DNA of 64,000 nucleotides, taken from positions 45,495 to 109,494 of the forward strand of contig JAIOIK010000021.1 of NCBI GenBank assembly GCA_019912545.1, read 5' to 3'. This stretch comes from Ignavibacteria bacterium. Lineage in GTDB: Bacteria; Bacteroidota; Ignavibacteria; Tepidaquicellales; OLB5. The notes beneath the pieces are model-generated. The model was not told the origin of the DNA. It worked only from the letters and a program-made list of their open reading frames with translations, and made no database searches. Shown piece by piece: positions 34,524-44,168 of the stretch (position 1 is its first letter; every line of letters begins with the position of its first letter). The translations under genes and the position numbers were made by a program.

Positions 34524-37304
34524 ATGAAAAGTAAATTTGTACCACTGATTGTAATCATGCTCATTTCGGCATTAACAGTATATTCCCAGAACGGAAAGAT
34601 AACAGGGAAAGTGCTGGATGGTTCAAACGGCAGCGTTCTGCCAGATGCTGTTTTGAAAATCGAAAAACTCAATAAAGGAACAGCTTCTGATCTTGACGGG
34701 AAATATGAATTCGCAGGTATTGTTTCCGGCGAACTGGATATAAAGGCATCTTATGTTGGTTATGTTTCACAGAACGTAAAAGTGAGTTTGAAGTCAGATG
34801 ATGTACTGAATGTGGATTTTGTACTTCAACCGGAAGGTACCTCAACTGATACAGTAACTATAGAAGCAGAAAGAATTCAAAGCAATGATGCAGCGCTGCT
34901 TCTTAAGCAGCAAAAAGCTGATAACATACAGGATGGTATCTCAAGCCAGCAGATAAAAAGAACCGGTGATGCAACAAGCTCCGAAGTTCTGAAAAGAATA
35001 GTGGGTGTCTCTATTGTAGATAATAAATTTGTCTTTGTAAGAGGAACAAATGAAAGATACAGCGCCACTACATTAAATGGCGTAGTCCTTCCAAGTACTG
35101 ATCCGGATAAGAAAGCTTTTTCATTCGATCTTTTCCCTTCAAATTTGCTTGATAACATTGTCATTTCAAAATCATATACACCCGATCTGGTTGGGAACTT
35201 CTCGGGTGGTTTAGTGCAGGTTACAACGAAAGATTTCCCGGAACAGCTTTCTCTTAATTTAAGCATGACGAGCTCGTACAACAGCATCACAACCGGAGAT
35301 AATTTTTTGAGCTATAATGCCGGTGAATCTAAAATATTATTTTTCAATTCCGGCAGAGATAATGGCTCAAGGAAATTACCGGCTATTTTTCCCGGTAACA
35401 CAGTATTATCATCCAATTATAATGTACAGGAAGTAAAAAGTTTCAGCCAGGCATTTGCAAATAACTGGCAGCAGGAAGGATCAAAAGCTCCCCTTAATGG
35501 CGGATTTCAATTTTCTCTTGGCAATAATTTCAGAATTGGCAAATCGAACAATCTTGGTTTCTTCGGTGCATATACATACAGCAATAGTTTCAGTTCAAAA
35601 TCTATCGAAAGACAGAATTTCCAATCCGATGCGCTGCTGGAATCCAAATATTCAGGAACGCAATCTGAATATGCTGTAATGTGGGGCGGACTTTTAAATC
35701 TAAGCTTCAGGGCGGGTGATAACAACAAATTCAGCTTCAAGAATACTTATGTATTCAACTCTGAAGATGAAACTGATTACAGTGAAGGATTCAACAATAC
35801 GCAGACACAGGAAAGGAAATTGTATTCGACTAAGTTCGTACAAAGGGATATGCTATCATCCCAGTTTTCAGGTGAACATTTCATCAGAGAACTCGGGAAA
35901 CTGCGCATAACATGGCGCGGCGCTTATTCAGAGGCCAAAAGAGATGAGCCGGATTACAAAACGCTTAGATACCAAAGGGAAATAAACACAAATGACAGGT
36001 TCTATGCTTCCTTAAGCACTGGAGAGCCGAATTCACTTGGCGGCGGCAGGTTCTTTTCAAAACTTAATGATATCAACCGTTCACTGGAAGCCAATTTCGA
36101 ATTCTCTTTCAAGCCGGTTAAGAAAATTGAAATAAAATCTAAATTTGGTGTATTCTATAATAAAGGTACCAGGGATTTTAATGCAAGATTATTTGCTCCC
36201 AAGCTGGTTGATGCCAATAATTTCCAAATATTCTATGAGTCACCCGATTCTTTGTTCAGGCAGGAAAATATTGATACCAATAAGATATTGTACTATGAAC
36301 TTACCAGGCAATCAGACGCATATACTGCTAGCGATGATATTGCAGCCGGATACCTGATGTTTGATATACCAATTGGCAAATTAAGAACTGTAATAGGAGC
36401 AAGGCTTGAATCAAATCTTAGCAAGCTCAGTTCTTTTGATCAGATTGGCGATCCAATACAGAGAAATGTCAACAAAAATGATCTCTTGCCTTCATTAAAC
36501 CTGACTTATGCATTAAGCCCAAGCATTAATATCCGCGGAGGTTATTATCAGTCGATATCAAGGCCTGAGTTCAGGGAAATTGCTCCGTTTAGTTTTTATG
36601 ACTTTGCTGAGCAGATCTTCACAATAGGTAACCCTGAGATCGAACGCAATCTAATTAGAAATTATGACCTTAGATTTGAGTATTATCCGCAGGCAGGCGA
36701 AATTCTTTCTCTCAGCCTGTTCTATAAGAAATTCGATTCACCTATTGAGGAAGTATTTGTTCCCAACTCAGGCGGTGATAACAGGATCAAAACATTCCAG
36801 AATGCCAAAGGCGGGGCGAATAATTACGGGATAGAACTGGAAGCAAGGAAAAATCTGGGATTTATCGGAAAACCGTTCAAATACTTTTCACTCAACACAA
36901 ATATTTCAATAATAAACTCCAAAGTTAATCTTTCTGGTATAGGAACAACTGCAACTAATCTCGAAAGAAGGCTGCAGGGTCAATCTCCTTACACGATCAA
37001 TATGGGCCTGTATTATGATAATTCCGATCTTGGTACTAGTGTAAACCTTTCATACAACAGGTTTGGGAAGAGAATTTCAGAAGTGGGGCTTGAGGGTCTT
37101 TCGGATATTGAAGAAAACGGAAGAGACGTAGTTGATTTTTCTGTGATCCAGAGACTCTACAAAAATTTTGAAGTGAAGTTAATGGTGAAAGATATTTTAG
37201 CCCAGGATTATTTATATACTCAGCTTGTTGAGGGTAAAGAAGAAATGTTCAAGAAAATTAATGCAGGAATGGGACTCTCATTAAGTCTCACTTTCAAATA
37301 TTAG
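34524..37304 (+). CDS. TonB-dependent receptor with carboxypeptidase-like domain
   Basis: 926 residues. Signal peptide MKSKFVPLIVIMLISALTVYSQ. Carboxypeptidase-like domain at about 24-110 (GKITGKVLDGSNGSVLPDAVLKIEKLNKGTASDLDGKYEFAGI). Plug about 125-235, with VFVRGTNERYSATTLNGVVLPSTDPDKKAFSFDLFPSNLLDNI, a form typical of the large Bacteroidota receptor class. The barrel ends in GMGLSLSLTFKY. It is followed by a T9SS protein and an outer-membrane barrel protein, a grouping often seen for receptor plus surface partner. Substrate is unknown. A terminator-like hairpin at 37327-37353 lies between it and the T9SS gene. Confidence 0.93.
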   Translation: MKSKFVPLIVIMLISALTVYSQNGKITGKVLDGSNGSVLPDAVLKIEKLNKGTASDLDGKYEFAGIVSGELDIKASYVGYVSQNVKVSLKSDDVLNVDFVLQPEGTSTDTVTIEAERIQSNDAALLLKQQKADNIQDGISSQQIKRTGDATSSEVLKRIVGVSIVDNKFVFVRGTNERYSATTLNGVVLPSTDPDKKAFSFDLFPSNLLDNIVISKSYTPDLVGNFSGGLVQVTTKDFPEQLSLNLSMTSSYNSITTGDNFLSYNAGESKILFFNSGRDNGSRKLPAIFPGNTVLSSNYNVQEVKSFSQAFANNWQQEGSKAPLNGGFQFSLGNNFRIGKSNNLGFFGAYTYSNSFSSKSIERQNFQSDALLESKYSGTQSEYAVMWGGLLNLSFRAGDNNKFSFKNTYVFNSEDETDYSEGFNNTQTQERKLYSTKFVQRDMLSSQFSGEHFIRELGKLRITWRGAYSEAKRDEPDYKTLRYQREINTNDRFYASLSTGEPNSLGGGRFFSKLNDINRSLEANFEFSFKPVKKIEIKSKFGVFYNKGTRDFNARLFAPKLVDANNFQIFYESPDSLFRQENIDTNKILYYELTRQSDAYTASDDIAAGYLMFDIPIGKLRTVIGARLESNLSKLSSFDQIGDPIQRNVNKNDLLPSLNLTYALSPSINIRGGYYQSISRPEFREIAPFSFYDFAEQIFTIGNPEIERNLIRNYDLRFEYYPQAGEILSLSLFYKKFDSPIEEVFVPNSGGDNRIKTFQNAKGGANNYGIELEARKNLGFIGKPFKYFSLNTNISIINSKVNLSGIGTTATNLERRLQGQSPYTINMGLYYDNSDLGTSVNLSYNRFGKRISEVGLEGLSDIEENGRDVVDFSVIQRLYKNFEVKLMVKDILAQDYLYTQLVEGKEEMFKKINAGMGLSLSLTFKY

Positions 37305-37326
37305 TGTTTCGTTAAGATGATTTGTA

Positions 37327-37353
37327 AAATCCCGTCATTTTGGCGGGATTTTT
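37327..37353 (+). terminator. Rho-independent terminator
   Basis: AAATCCCG/CGGGATTT stem with TTTTTG after it, 22 nt downstream of the TonB receptor stop. Confidence 0.75.
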
Positions 37354-37481
37354 GTTTTAGAGACTTAATATATTCACAATACATTAACAATTCCTTATCA
37401 CACTGCTAACACTTAAAACTTAAATTTGTTAACTGATCAATTATAAAAAACACCAAAAAAGAATTCAGGAAAGGATTAAAA

Positions 37482-39137
37482 ATGTTTAAAAATCTTCTAT
37501 TAGCTTTTATTTCAGTGTTCATACTCAGCTCAGCAGTACTATCCAATACATGGACTGATACTTTGCAGGGGAACATAACATCAAATGTTTCGCTGTTAAA
37601 CACAAAAAGATATTTAATGCTTGGAACGGTGTTTGTGAAATCCGGCGGAACATTAAACATACCTGCAGGTACACAAATTTTTGGAGACAAAAACTCCAAA
37701 GGAACACTTGTTGTAGAAAGAGGCGGCACAATAAATGCAAACGGTAACTCAGGCGCACCTGTGATATTCACAAGTGCACAGCCGGTTGGAGCAAGAAGTG
37801 CGGGTGATTGGGGAGGAATTGTGATTCTTGGAAGAGCAAGGATAAATACTTCTTCAGGATCTGATACTGCTGCAATTGAAGGTATATCGCCATCTGTTTA
37901 CTATGGCGGACAGAATGATAATGACAATTCCGGTACTTTCCGCTATGTTAGAATAGAGTATTCGGGAATTGCACTTTCGCCTAATAACGAAATCAACGGT
38001 CTCACAATGGGTGGTGTTGGCTCTGCTACTACAATTGAATATGTTATGGTAAGTTGGAATGGAGATGATTCATTTGAATGGTTTGGCGGAACCGTAAATT
38101 GCAAATATCTTGTATCATATATTCCTGTTGATGATGAACTGGATAATGATTTCGGTTACAGAGGTAAAATTCAATTTGTGTTAGCTGTAAGAAAACCATC
38201 AGTTGCTGATGTCAGCGGTTCTACATGTATTGAATCGGATAATAATAATGGGCCTAACTATAATACTCCAAGAACGCAGCCTCATATATCAAACGTTACA
38301 TCAATAGGTCCAAAGCAATATGATACATCAGTTGTTAACCCAAATTTTACAAGAAATGCTCATATCAGAAGAAATTCACTGGCTAGTTTCTATAATAGCG
38401 TAATGATGGGATGGCCTCAAGGTATTTTATATGATGGTAGCGGTGTTACCTGTGCGATTCAAAACGATACATCCAGAGTGAAAGCTAACATTTTTGCTGG
38501 ATGCTATAATGGTTTTGCGTCAACAAACGCAGGCTGCAGTTTTGATGCAACTGCATATACTACAGGAAATAATACAATTTTAGCAACAACAGCAGCGGCT
38601 CAATTAAGTAATCCTTACGGAAGTGTATCAACAGGTAACTATTCTCCCTCGAACTTTTTCCCATCAGTTGGTTCACCTGCCCTTTCTGGAGCTAACTTTA
38701 CATTTCCTGGTGTTAATGATCCTTGGTTTGCAGTAACGACATATAGGGGTGCTTTTGATCAAAACAGCACTTGGTTAGATGGCTGGACTAACTTCAGGCC
38801 GGATACAATAGACTATAAAGCGCTTCCGATCGGAATCCAGCCTATAAGCAATACTATTCCGAATTCATTTGATCTTAAGCAGAACTATCCAAATCCGTTC
38901 AATCCATCAACAACAATAAGCTTTGATATTGCTCAAACCGGATTTGCAAAGATGGTGGTTTATGATATTCTTGGAAGAGAAATAGCTGTAATTTTAAATG
39001 AGAATGTAACAGCAGGCCAGTATAAAGTGAACTACAATGCTTCAGGCTTGCCAAGCGGCGTGTATATCTATAAATTAACAGTAAGCAATAACAATTCAAC
39101 ATGGAGCGCTGTAAAGAAGCTGATGCTGGTTAAATAG
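37482..39137 (+). CDS. T9SS-exported protein with beta-helix-like body
   Basis: 551 residues. Signal peptide MFKNLLLAFISVFILSSAVLSN. The body (about 24-440) begins with the signature FVKSGGTLNIPAGTQIFGDKNSKGTLVVERGGTINANGNSGAPVIFTSAQPVGARSAGDWGGIVILGRA, a family common in Bacteroidota relatives and often encoded beside a TonB-dependent receptor. Its Gly- and Ser-rich repeats suggest a parallel beta-helix. The last 90 residues are a T9SS sorting domain (LKQNYPNPFNPSTTISFDIAQ, PSGVYIYKLTVSNNNS, KKLMLVK). Likely a surface protein acting with the receptor upstream; substrate unknown. Confidence 0.87.
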   Translation: MFKNLLLAFISVFILSSAVLSNTWTDTLQGNITSNVSLLNTKRYLMLGTVFVKSGGTLNIPAGTQIFGDKNSKGTLVVERGGTINANGNSGAPVIFTSAQPVGARSAGDWGGIVILGRARINTSSGSDTAAIEGISPSVYYGGQNDNDNSGTFRYVRIEYSGIALSPNNEINGLTMGGVGSATTIEYVMVSWNGDDSFEWFGGTVNCKYLVSYIPVDDELDNDFGYRGKIQFVLAVRKPSVADVSGSTCIESDNNNGPNYNTPRTQPHISNVTSIGPKQYDTSVVNPNFTRNAHIRRNSLASFYNSVMMGWPQGILYDGSGVTCAIQNDTSRVKANIFAGCYNGFASTNAGCSFDATAYTTGNNTILATTAAAQLSNPYGSVSTGNYSPSNFFPSVGSPALSGANFTFPGVNDPWFAVTTYRGAFDQNSTWLDGWTNFRPDTIDYKALPIGIQPISNTIPNSFDLKQNYPNPFNPSTTISFDIAQTGFAKMVVYDILGREIAVILNENVTAGQYKVNYNASGLPSGVYIYKLTVSNNNSTWSAVKKLMLVK

Positions 39138-39184
39138 CACAGAATTAAGTATTTTCACTTCACTTCATTTCTTTCACTTTCCTA

Positions 39185-39208
39185 AAACCCCGTGAATTCG
39201 GGGTTTTT
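39185..39208 (+). terminator. Rho-independent terminator
   Basis: AAACCCCG/CGGGGTTT perfect stem with a 6-nt loop and T-run, after the T9SS gene. Confidence 0.8.
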
Positions 39209-39315
39209 CATTTTCAAGTTTTATAGCGGTTTGAAAGTTGTTTTTATTTGAATTTTCACGTAATTTAGTAATATTCAAAACCTGAAATGAACTAACCAAC
39301 CGGAGGAGAAATAAA

Positions 39316-40119
39316 ATGAGAATAAGAATAGTTACCGTCTTTCTGCTTTCGTTTCTTGTTGCATCATCATCATCATTTTCCCAGACGAAAACTGTTACAA
39401 ATAAGCTTAAAAAGCCTGCGGCATTTATGATTGAATGGAATTTTTCCTATTCACAGCCTTTACCGAATATGTCGGGAGATGTTGGCGAGCAATTCACGTT
39501 CAAAAATTATGGGGTAAAGATGGGATTCGGCACTCAGATATACATGAAGCTGAATACAGAAAAGAAAGGCAGAATTCGTCCGTATTTTATGCTGGGATAC
39601 GATCTGTTTATGAACAGTGATAACAGCACTGCGTTTATAGGCGCTAATATTTTAAACAAGTGGCCGGATATAATAGGTTCAACTCCCGGAAAATCAAAAA
39701 TGTATTTACATAATTTTTCTGCGGCAGTTGGATTTGAGTATGCTTTTGTAAATAAATCAACATGGACTCCATATGCGAATTTTGATTTTGGTTTGAACAT
39801 ACTCTTCGGAACTTACAAGCAGACTCCAAACTCAACAGGAGGTGAGGTATCATTTACATACAAACAGGCTCCCAGATTGGGTATCGGTTTCGGAGGAGGC
39901 GTGAACGGCAGGTTAACAAAGGCGTTTGGACTGGCCATAGGTGTGAAATATAAACTGCCGAATCTTTTATTAAAAGACTCAAAAAGTACAAACGAACAAA
40001 ATAAACTGAATATTAACGATAAAGAGGATGCATCTTTAAGTTCTAATCTCACAAAAGATAGAACCATGATGTATCTTCAGTTCTATGTTGGTGCTACATT
40101 TTTTATTGGCAGAAAGTAA
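39316..40119 (+). CDS. Outer-membrane beta-barrel protein
   Basis: 267 residues with a signal peptide (MRIRIVTVFLLSFLVASSSSFSQ) and alternating strands through to the end (MYLQFYVGATFFIGRK). The pattern matches small OmpA-like or porin-family barrels (PF13568-like) of the phylum. A strong ribosome-binding site (GGAGGAG, 39301-39307) precedes the ATG, unusual in this window and suggesting high expression. No ligand-specific motif. Third gene of the TonB receptor cluster, though separated by a terminator. Confidence 0.78.
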   Translation: MRIRIVTVFLLSFLVASSSSFSQTKTVTNKLKKPAAFMIEWNFSYSQPLPNMSGDVGEQFTFKNYGVKMGFGTQIYMKLNTEKKGRIRPYFMLGYDLFMNSDNSTAFIGANILNKWPDIIGSTPGKSKMYLHNFSAAVGFEYAFVNKSTWTPYANFDFGLNILFGTYKQTPNSTGGEVSFTYKQAPRLGIGFGGGVNGRLTKAFGLAIGVKYKLPNLLLKDSKSTNEQNKLNINDKEDASLSSNLTKDRTMMYLQFYVGATFFIGRK

Positions 40120-40136
40120 ACAAATTGTATAAATCA

Positions 40137-41408
40137 TTACCCCGTTGTTTCTCCGGAAACAGCGGGGTTTTTTGTTTCTTCTTTTACCCTGCGGAAAACC
40201 AGATAACCGCTGATAAAAAATATCAGAATAGAAATAATGGCGTAACGCTGATTTCCTGTTAACCATGAAACTAAACCGAATGTTAACGGTCCGAGTATTG
40301 TTGAAGTTTTTTCGAACAGGCTGTAGAATCCAAAGAATTCTGTTTTCTTCTCATCAGGGGTAATCCGGCTCATGAAACTCCGGGAGAGCGCCTGCGAAGA
40401 GCCCAGAAAAGTTCCTGCAAAAGCCCCTATTATCAGGAAGATCATCTTGGTATCTGCAAAAAATACCATAAGTGTTAATACAGCCCAGCTCAGGATAATA
40501 AACAATATCGTTTTCTTGGTACCAATCCTGTCTGCAATCCATCCGAACAAAAATGAACCGGCCAGTGCAGTTACCTGCACAATAATAAAGAACAGGATCA
40601 AATCCGGGATTTCAAAATTGAGAGTTGTTTGTGCATAGTTGGCAGAGAAAAAAATGATTGTGTTTACACCATCAATATATAAGAAATACGAAATTAAGAA
40701 TAACCTTATGTTACTATAGCTGTTAATATGTTTAATTGTATCAAGAGTCCGCTTAATTCCGGTTGTCAGGAAATTTGAGTTATGCAAGCCGCCACAATCA
40801 TCAACCGCTTTTTCCTTAACAAACAGAAACATTGGAAGTGAAAAAATGAAGAACATTACTGCACAGGCTATGAAAGTCATTCGGGGTTCATCCTGAAGTA
40901 CTATTACAGCGGCAAGTGATGCTAGAGAACCCAGGTATCCGACTGCATATCCTAAAGAAGAAACTTTATTATAATTTTTGAATTCCGCTATTTCTTTGAT
41001 GAAGGCATCATAAAACCCCAGACCCGACTGAAACCCAATGTTCGCTAAAATGAAAAGTATCATTCCCCAAAGTACCATGCCTTCGGTTATGAAATACAGT
41101 AATGAAGTTGATGCAATACAAAGGAAGGTAAAAAAGATCAGGTACTTCTTCTTATTGCCATAGTAATCGCTTGCAGCGCCCAGTACCGGGCTTAAAAAAG
41201 CTACAAGTAACATAGAAATGTTTATTGCAGTTGACCAGTATAGATCAGCAACAGGCTGGTTATTAGCTACTACTTTTTTGAAATAGATGGCAAAGACAAA
41301 TGCCACAACAATTGTAGCAAAAGTTGAGTTGGCAAAATCAAACAGCGACCAGTTAAAAACATCTTTGGTAAACCACTTACCTTTGCTTATGGATGAAGGT
41401 TTTTCCAT
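40137..41408 (-). CDS. MFS transporter, UMF1/Atg22-like
   Basis: 423 residues with about 12 membrane helices. The N-terminus WFTKDVFNWSLFDFANSTFATIVVAFVFAIYFKKVV is the UMF1 (vacuole effluxer Atg22-like) family signature, and GSSQALSRSFMSRITPDEKKTEFFGFYSLFEKTSTILGPL is the second. Related transporters export amino acids or act as general effluxers; the bacterial substrate is unknown. It is downstream of nusB by 52 nt. The C-terminal tail is charged (RRVKEETKNPAVSGETTG), and its coding end doubles as the terminator of the opposite gene. Confidence 0.88.
   Translation of the reverse strand: MEKPSSISKGKWFTKDVFNWSLFDFANSTFATIVVAFVFAIYFKKVVANNQPVADLYWSTAINISMLLVAFLSPVLGAASDYYGNKKKYLIFFTFLCIASTSLLYFITEGMVLWGMILFILANIGFQSGLGFYDAFIKEIAEFKNYNKVSSLGYAVGYLGSLASLAAVIVLQDEPRMTFIACAVMFFIFSLPMFLFVKEKAVDDCGGLHNSNFLTTGIKRTLDTIKHINSYSNIRLFLISYFLYIDGVNTIIFFSANYAQTTLNFEIPDLILFFIIVQVTALAGSFLFGWIADRIGTKKTILFIILSWAVLTLMVFFADTKMIFLIIGAFAGTFLGSSQALSRSFMSRITPDEKKTEFFGFYSLFEKTSTILGPLTFGLVSWLTGNQRYAIISILIFFISGYLVFRRVKEETKNPAVSGETTG
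40140..40169 (+). terminator. Terminator overlapping the end of a convergent gene
   Basis: CCCCG...CGGGG with inner GTTTC/GAAAC pairing, followed by TTTTTTG. It would end the plus-strand barrel gene, but lies inside the last codons of the minus-strand MFS gene. Confidence 0.7.
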
Positions 41409-41460
41409 GTCTGAGATTGAAATTAGAATATTTTAGTTTATTGAAACAGGTGAGGTTCGT

Positions 41461-41928
41461 TCAGCTTACAGCATGCTTTCTTCCGCCGATAAGGCCTTTG
41501 CCTTTTTTTGTTATCAGCTTATCTTTATCAAGCTTTTCAAGTATTGCATCCAGTACGCCGTTCACAAATTTACCGGAATTGCGCGTACTGAAATCCTTTG
41601 CAATATCTATCGACTCATTTATTGATACTTTTGGCGGAATATCATCGAAGTGGAAAAATTCTGTAAGGCACATTTTAATAATAATTGAATCTATAAGAGC
41701 AATTCTTTCCATATCCCAGTTATCAACTGTGTTCTTAATGATATTTTCAAACTTGTCATTGTTTTCTATCGTGATCCTGATAAGGTCTTCGCAAAACTTC
41801 CTGTCATCTTTTTTTTCAATATCGGTAAGCTGCTGCTGTTTAATCTGCTCGATAGGATCTTTGGTAAGCTCGAATGCATAAAGCACCTGCAGGGATCTTT
41901 CTCTTAGTACTCTTCTTGTTAAAGCCAT
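41461..41928 (-). CDS. nusB: Transcription antitermination factor NusB
   Basis: 155-residue all-helical protein. The N-terminus ALTRRVLRERSLQVLYAFELTKDP is the conserved RNA-binding Arg-rich helix. Other family markers are WDMERIALIDSIIIKMCLTEFFHFDDIPPKVSINESIDIAKDFSTRNSGKFVNGVLDAIL. NusB binds boxA RNA with NusE (S10) and prevents premature termination in rRNA operons. Length is close to that of E. coli NusB (about 139) with a short C-terminal extension. It forms a unit with the YdcF-like gene upstream (14 nt) and the MFS transporter downstream. Confidence 0.95.
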   Translation of the reverse strand: MALTRRVLRERSLQVLYAFELTKDPIEQIKQQQLTDIEKKDDRKFCEDLIRITIENNDKFENIIKNTVDNWDMERIALIDSIIIKMCLTEFFHFDDIPPKVSINESIDIAKDFSTRNSGKFVNGVLDAILEKLDKDKLITKKGKGLIGGRKHAVS

Positions 41929-41942
41929 ATTACAAAGATAAT

Positions 41943-43022
41943 TTATCCTATTCCAAATAGCCAGAACAAAATTACAGCAAAGCTTTCTTTTATGCAGAAA
42001 TTAAATGAAGATTCAGTAGATAAAGGAGTATCTGAGGCAACTGTATATGCATTTATACCGAAAAACCTGCATATCTGTTTGGTTCTAAGCAAATGGAAGT
42101 TATCACTTATTACTACGATCTCTTTCCAGTTATTTTTCTTGTATAAATTATTATTCAAGTATAAAATCTGCTCCAAAGTAGAGTTAGATTTGTTTTCTAT
42201 AATGATGTGTTTTTCGTTAACTCCTTTTTTAAGCAGTTCTTTCTTTGATACTTCTGCTTCAGTCATCTCTCCCGGCGCGCCGCCGCCTGTAAGGATAATA
42301 TTTTTGATTATACCGGCTTCATACAGCTCGTAACCCTTATTTATTCTTTCACGCAGTACAGGCGATGGACGGTTCCCTCCCCATACGGCTGCACCAAGAA
42401 CAGTACCGGCATCTACGGTCTTTTTGTTTTCTATCAGGATATTATAATCATCTTTATAGTTATATGAAAACAGAAAGACTACGGCATATCCTGCTATCAA
42501 AACAAGAATTGTGACCCAGATACTTCTGAATACATAAAATTTCATTAAGGCAGAAAATGAAATTACACAGGCAGATATAGCAATGAATAGATGCAAGACC
42601 GCAAAGAGTGAAAGACTGATTGTTTGAACCCCCTTTTGAGAAAGAGAAACCAGGTTTTCATAGAAAGTTTCCCGTGGTACTCTTCCAAGCACAAATGCAA
42701 ATAACATGAAACCCAAAGAAATAAATGTAAGTATTACCAGTCCCCTGATTGCTGAGGGATCTACTTTTGAGAGCTGCAGAAATATGTTAATGATAGCTAT
42801 AATTGATATAAGACAAATAGTGAGCCAAAAAAGGTTACCGGTATAAAGCAGACTGAAATTCTTCGCAAAAGTTGATAGAAATGCCCTGGATAAAAATGAC
42901 TCTCCGCCAGAATTAAGCCAGTACTTGTAAGTTTCCATTACAAAAAGTACAATGCACTCATAAGCTACTAGCCAGATAATGGTAAGCTTTGATGATGAAC
43001 CGGAATGATTTGCTTTACTCAA
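41943..43022 (-). CDS. YdcF/SanA-like DUF218 membrane protein
   Basis: 359 residues. The N-terminal half has about five membrane helices (KLTIIWLVAYECIVLFV, NLFWLTICLISIIAIINIFLQL, AIRGLVILTFISLGFMLFAFVLG, ...). The C-terminal half is a DUF218 domain (AVWGGNRPSPVLRERINKGYELYEAGIIKNIILTGGGAPGEMTEAEVSKKELLKKGVNEKHIIIENKSNSTLEQILYLN). Family members act in envelope maintenance and lipid-linked precursor recycling (ElyC/SanA type); the exact reaction is not established. The start is TTG 43022. Downstream genes are nusB and the MFS transporter. Confidence 0.82.
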   Translation of the reverse strand: MSKANHSGSSSKLTIIWLVAYECIVLFVMETYKYWLNSGGESFLSRAFLSTFAKNFSLLYTGNLFWLTICLISIIAIINIFLQLSKVDPSAIRGLVILTFISLGFMLFAFVLGRVPRETFYENLVSLSQKGVQTISLSLFAVLHLFIAISACVISFSALMKFYVFRSIWVTILVLIAGYAVVFLFSYNYKDDYNILIENKKTVDAGTVLGAAVWGGNRPSPVLRERINKGYELYEAGIIKNIILTGGGAPGEMTEAEVSKKELLKKGVNEKHIIIENKSNSTLEQILYLNNNLYKKNNWKEIVVISDNFHLLRTKQICRFFGINAYTVASDTPLSTESSFNFCIKESFAVILFWLFGIG

Positions 43023-43165
43023 ATTGTTTGATTCATATTGAAGAATTCAAGAAAATACAATGTAGCACACCCTTTTACATCACAAGATTCATCAAAAAGC
43101 AGAAATTAAATATGCGAAAACAATACCATAAAAAATGTTAAATACAAAACAGTCTTGTATTTCTC

Positions 43166-44140
43166 TTACCAGCCAAGCAGCCAGCCAAACATTAGCGGTG
43201 CAACTATTGTTGCATCGCTTTCTACAATGAATTTGGGAGTATTTATATCCAGTTTTCCCCATGTAATTTTTTCGTTTGGCACAGCTCCTGAGTATGAACC
43301 ATAGCTGGTTGTCGAATCCGAAATCTGGCAGAAATAGCTCCAGAACGGAACGTCATGCCACTCAAGATCCTGGTACATCATAGGCACTACACAGATCGGG
43401 AAGTCACCCGCAATCCCTCCACCAATCTGGAAGAAACCAACTCCTTTGCCTGATGAATTTTTCCTGTACCAATCCGATAGCCACACCATGTATTCAATTC
43501 CGGATTTCATAGTTGTTGGCTTAAGTTCGCCCTTAATACAATACGATGCGAATATGTTTCCCATTGTAGAATCTTCCCAGCCTGGGACGATTATCGGGAG
43601 GTTCTTTTCTGCTGCTGCGATCATCCAGGAGTTTTCCGGATTGATCTCGTAATATTGCTCCAGCACACCACTTAAGATCATCCTATACATAAACTCATGG
43701 GGGAAAAATCTCTCTCCCTTTGTATCAGCATTTTTCCACAACTCATAAATATGCTTCTGCAGCCTGCGGAATGCCTCTTCTTCAGGTATGCATGTATCTG
43801 TTACACGGTTCAGTCCCTTTTCAAGCAAGTCCCATTCTTCTTTTGGAGTAAGGTCGCGGTAATTTGATACTCTTTTGTAATGTGAATGTGCTACAAGATT
43901 CATCAAATCCTCTTCAAGGTTAGCTCCGGTACAAGAAATTATCTGTACTTTATCCTGCCGTATCATTTCTGCAAGTGATATGCCAAGTTCTCCTGTACTC
44001 ATAGCGCCGGCAAGAGTTATCATCATCTTTCCGCCTTTATTTAAATGAACTTCATAAGCCTTTGCGGCGTCCATCATTGCTGCCGAATTAAAGTGAAGAT
44101 AATGCTTCTCCATGAATTGTGAAACGGGACCTCTTGTCAT
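43166..44140 (-). CDS. Deoxyhypusine-synthase-like protein
   Basis: 324 residues clearly in the deoxyhypusine synthase fold. Motifs: MITLAGAMSTGELGISLAEMIR, ISCTGANLEEDLMNLVAHSHY, KNLPIIVPGWEDSTMGN, GVGFFQIGGGIAGDFPICVVPMM, and GAVPNEKITWGKLD. Lys296 in WGKL is equivalent to the catalytic Lys of human DHS (WGKIR). In eukaryotes and archaea DHS modifies eIF5A/aIF5A with a spermidine-derived aminobutyl group; bacteria lack that substrate, so bacterial members probably make a polyamine such as homospermidine or act on another acceptor. It follows a DprE1/DprE2-like pair by 28 nt on the same strand. Confidence 0.9.
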   Translation of the reverse strand: MTRGPVSQFMEKHYLHFNSAAMMDAAKAYEVHLNKGGKMMITLAGAMSTGELGISLAEMIRQDKVQIISCTGANLEEDLMNLVAHSHYKRVSNYRDLTPKEEWDLLEKGLNRVTDTCIPEEEAFRRLQKHIYELWKNADTKGERFFPHEFMYRMILSGVLEQYYEINPENSWMIAAAEKNLPIIVPGWEDSTMGNIFASYCIKGELKPTTMKSGIEYMVWLSDWYRKNSSGKGVGFFQIGGGIAGDFPICVVPMMYQDLEWHDVPFWSYFCQISDSTTSYGSYSGAVPNEKITWGKLDINTPKFIVESDATIVAPLMFGWLLGW

Positions 44141-44168
44141 AATGCTATTCCTATTATACTTTTATGAT

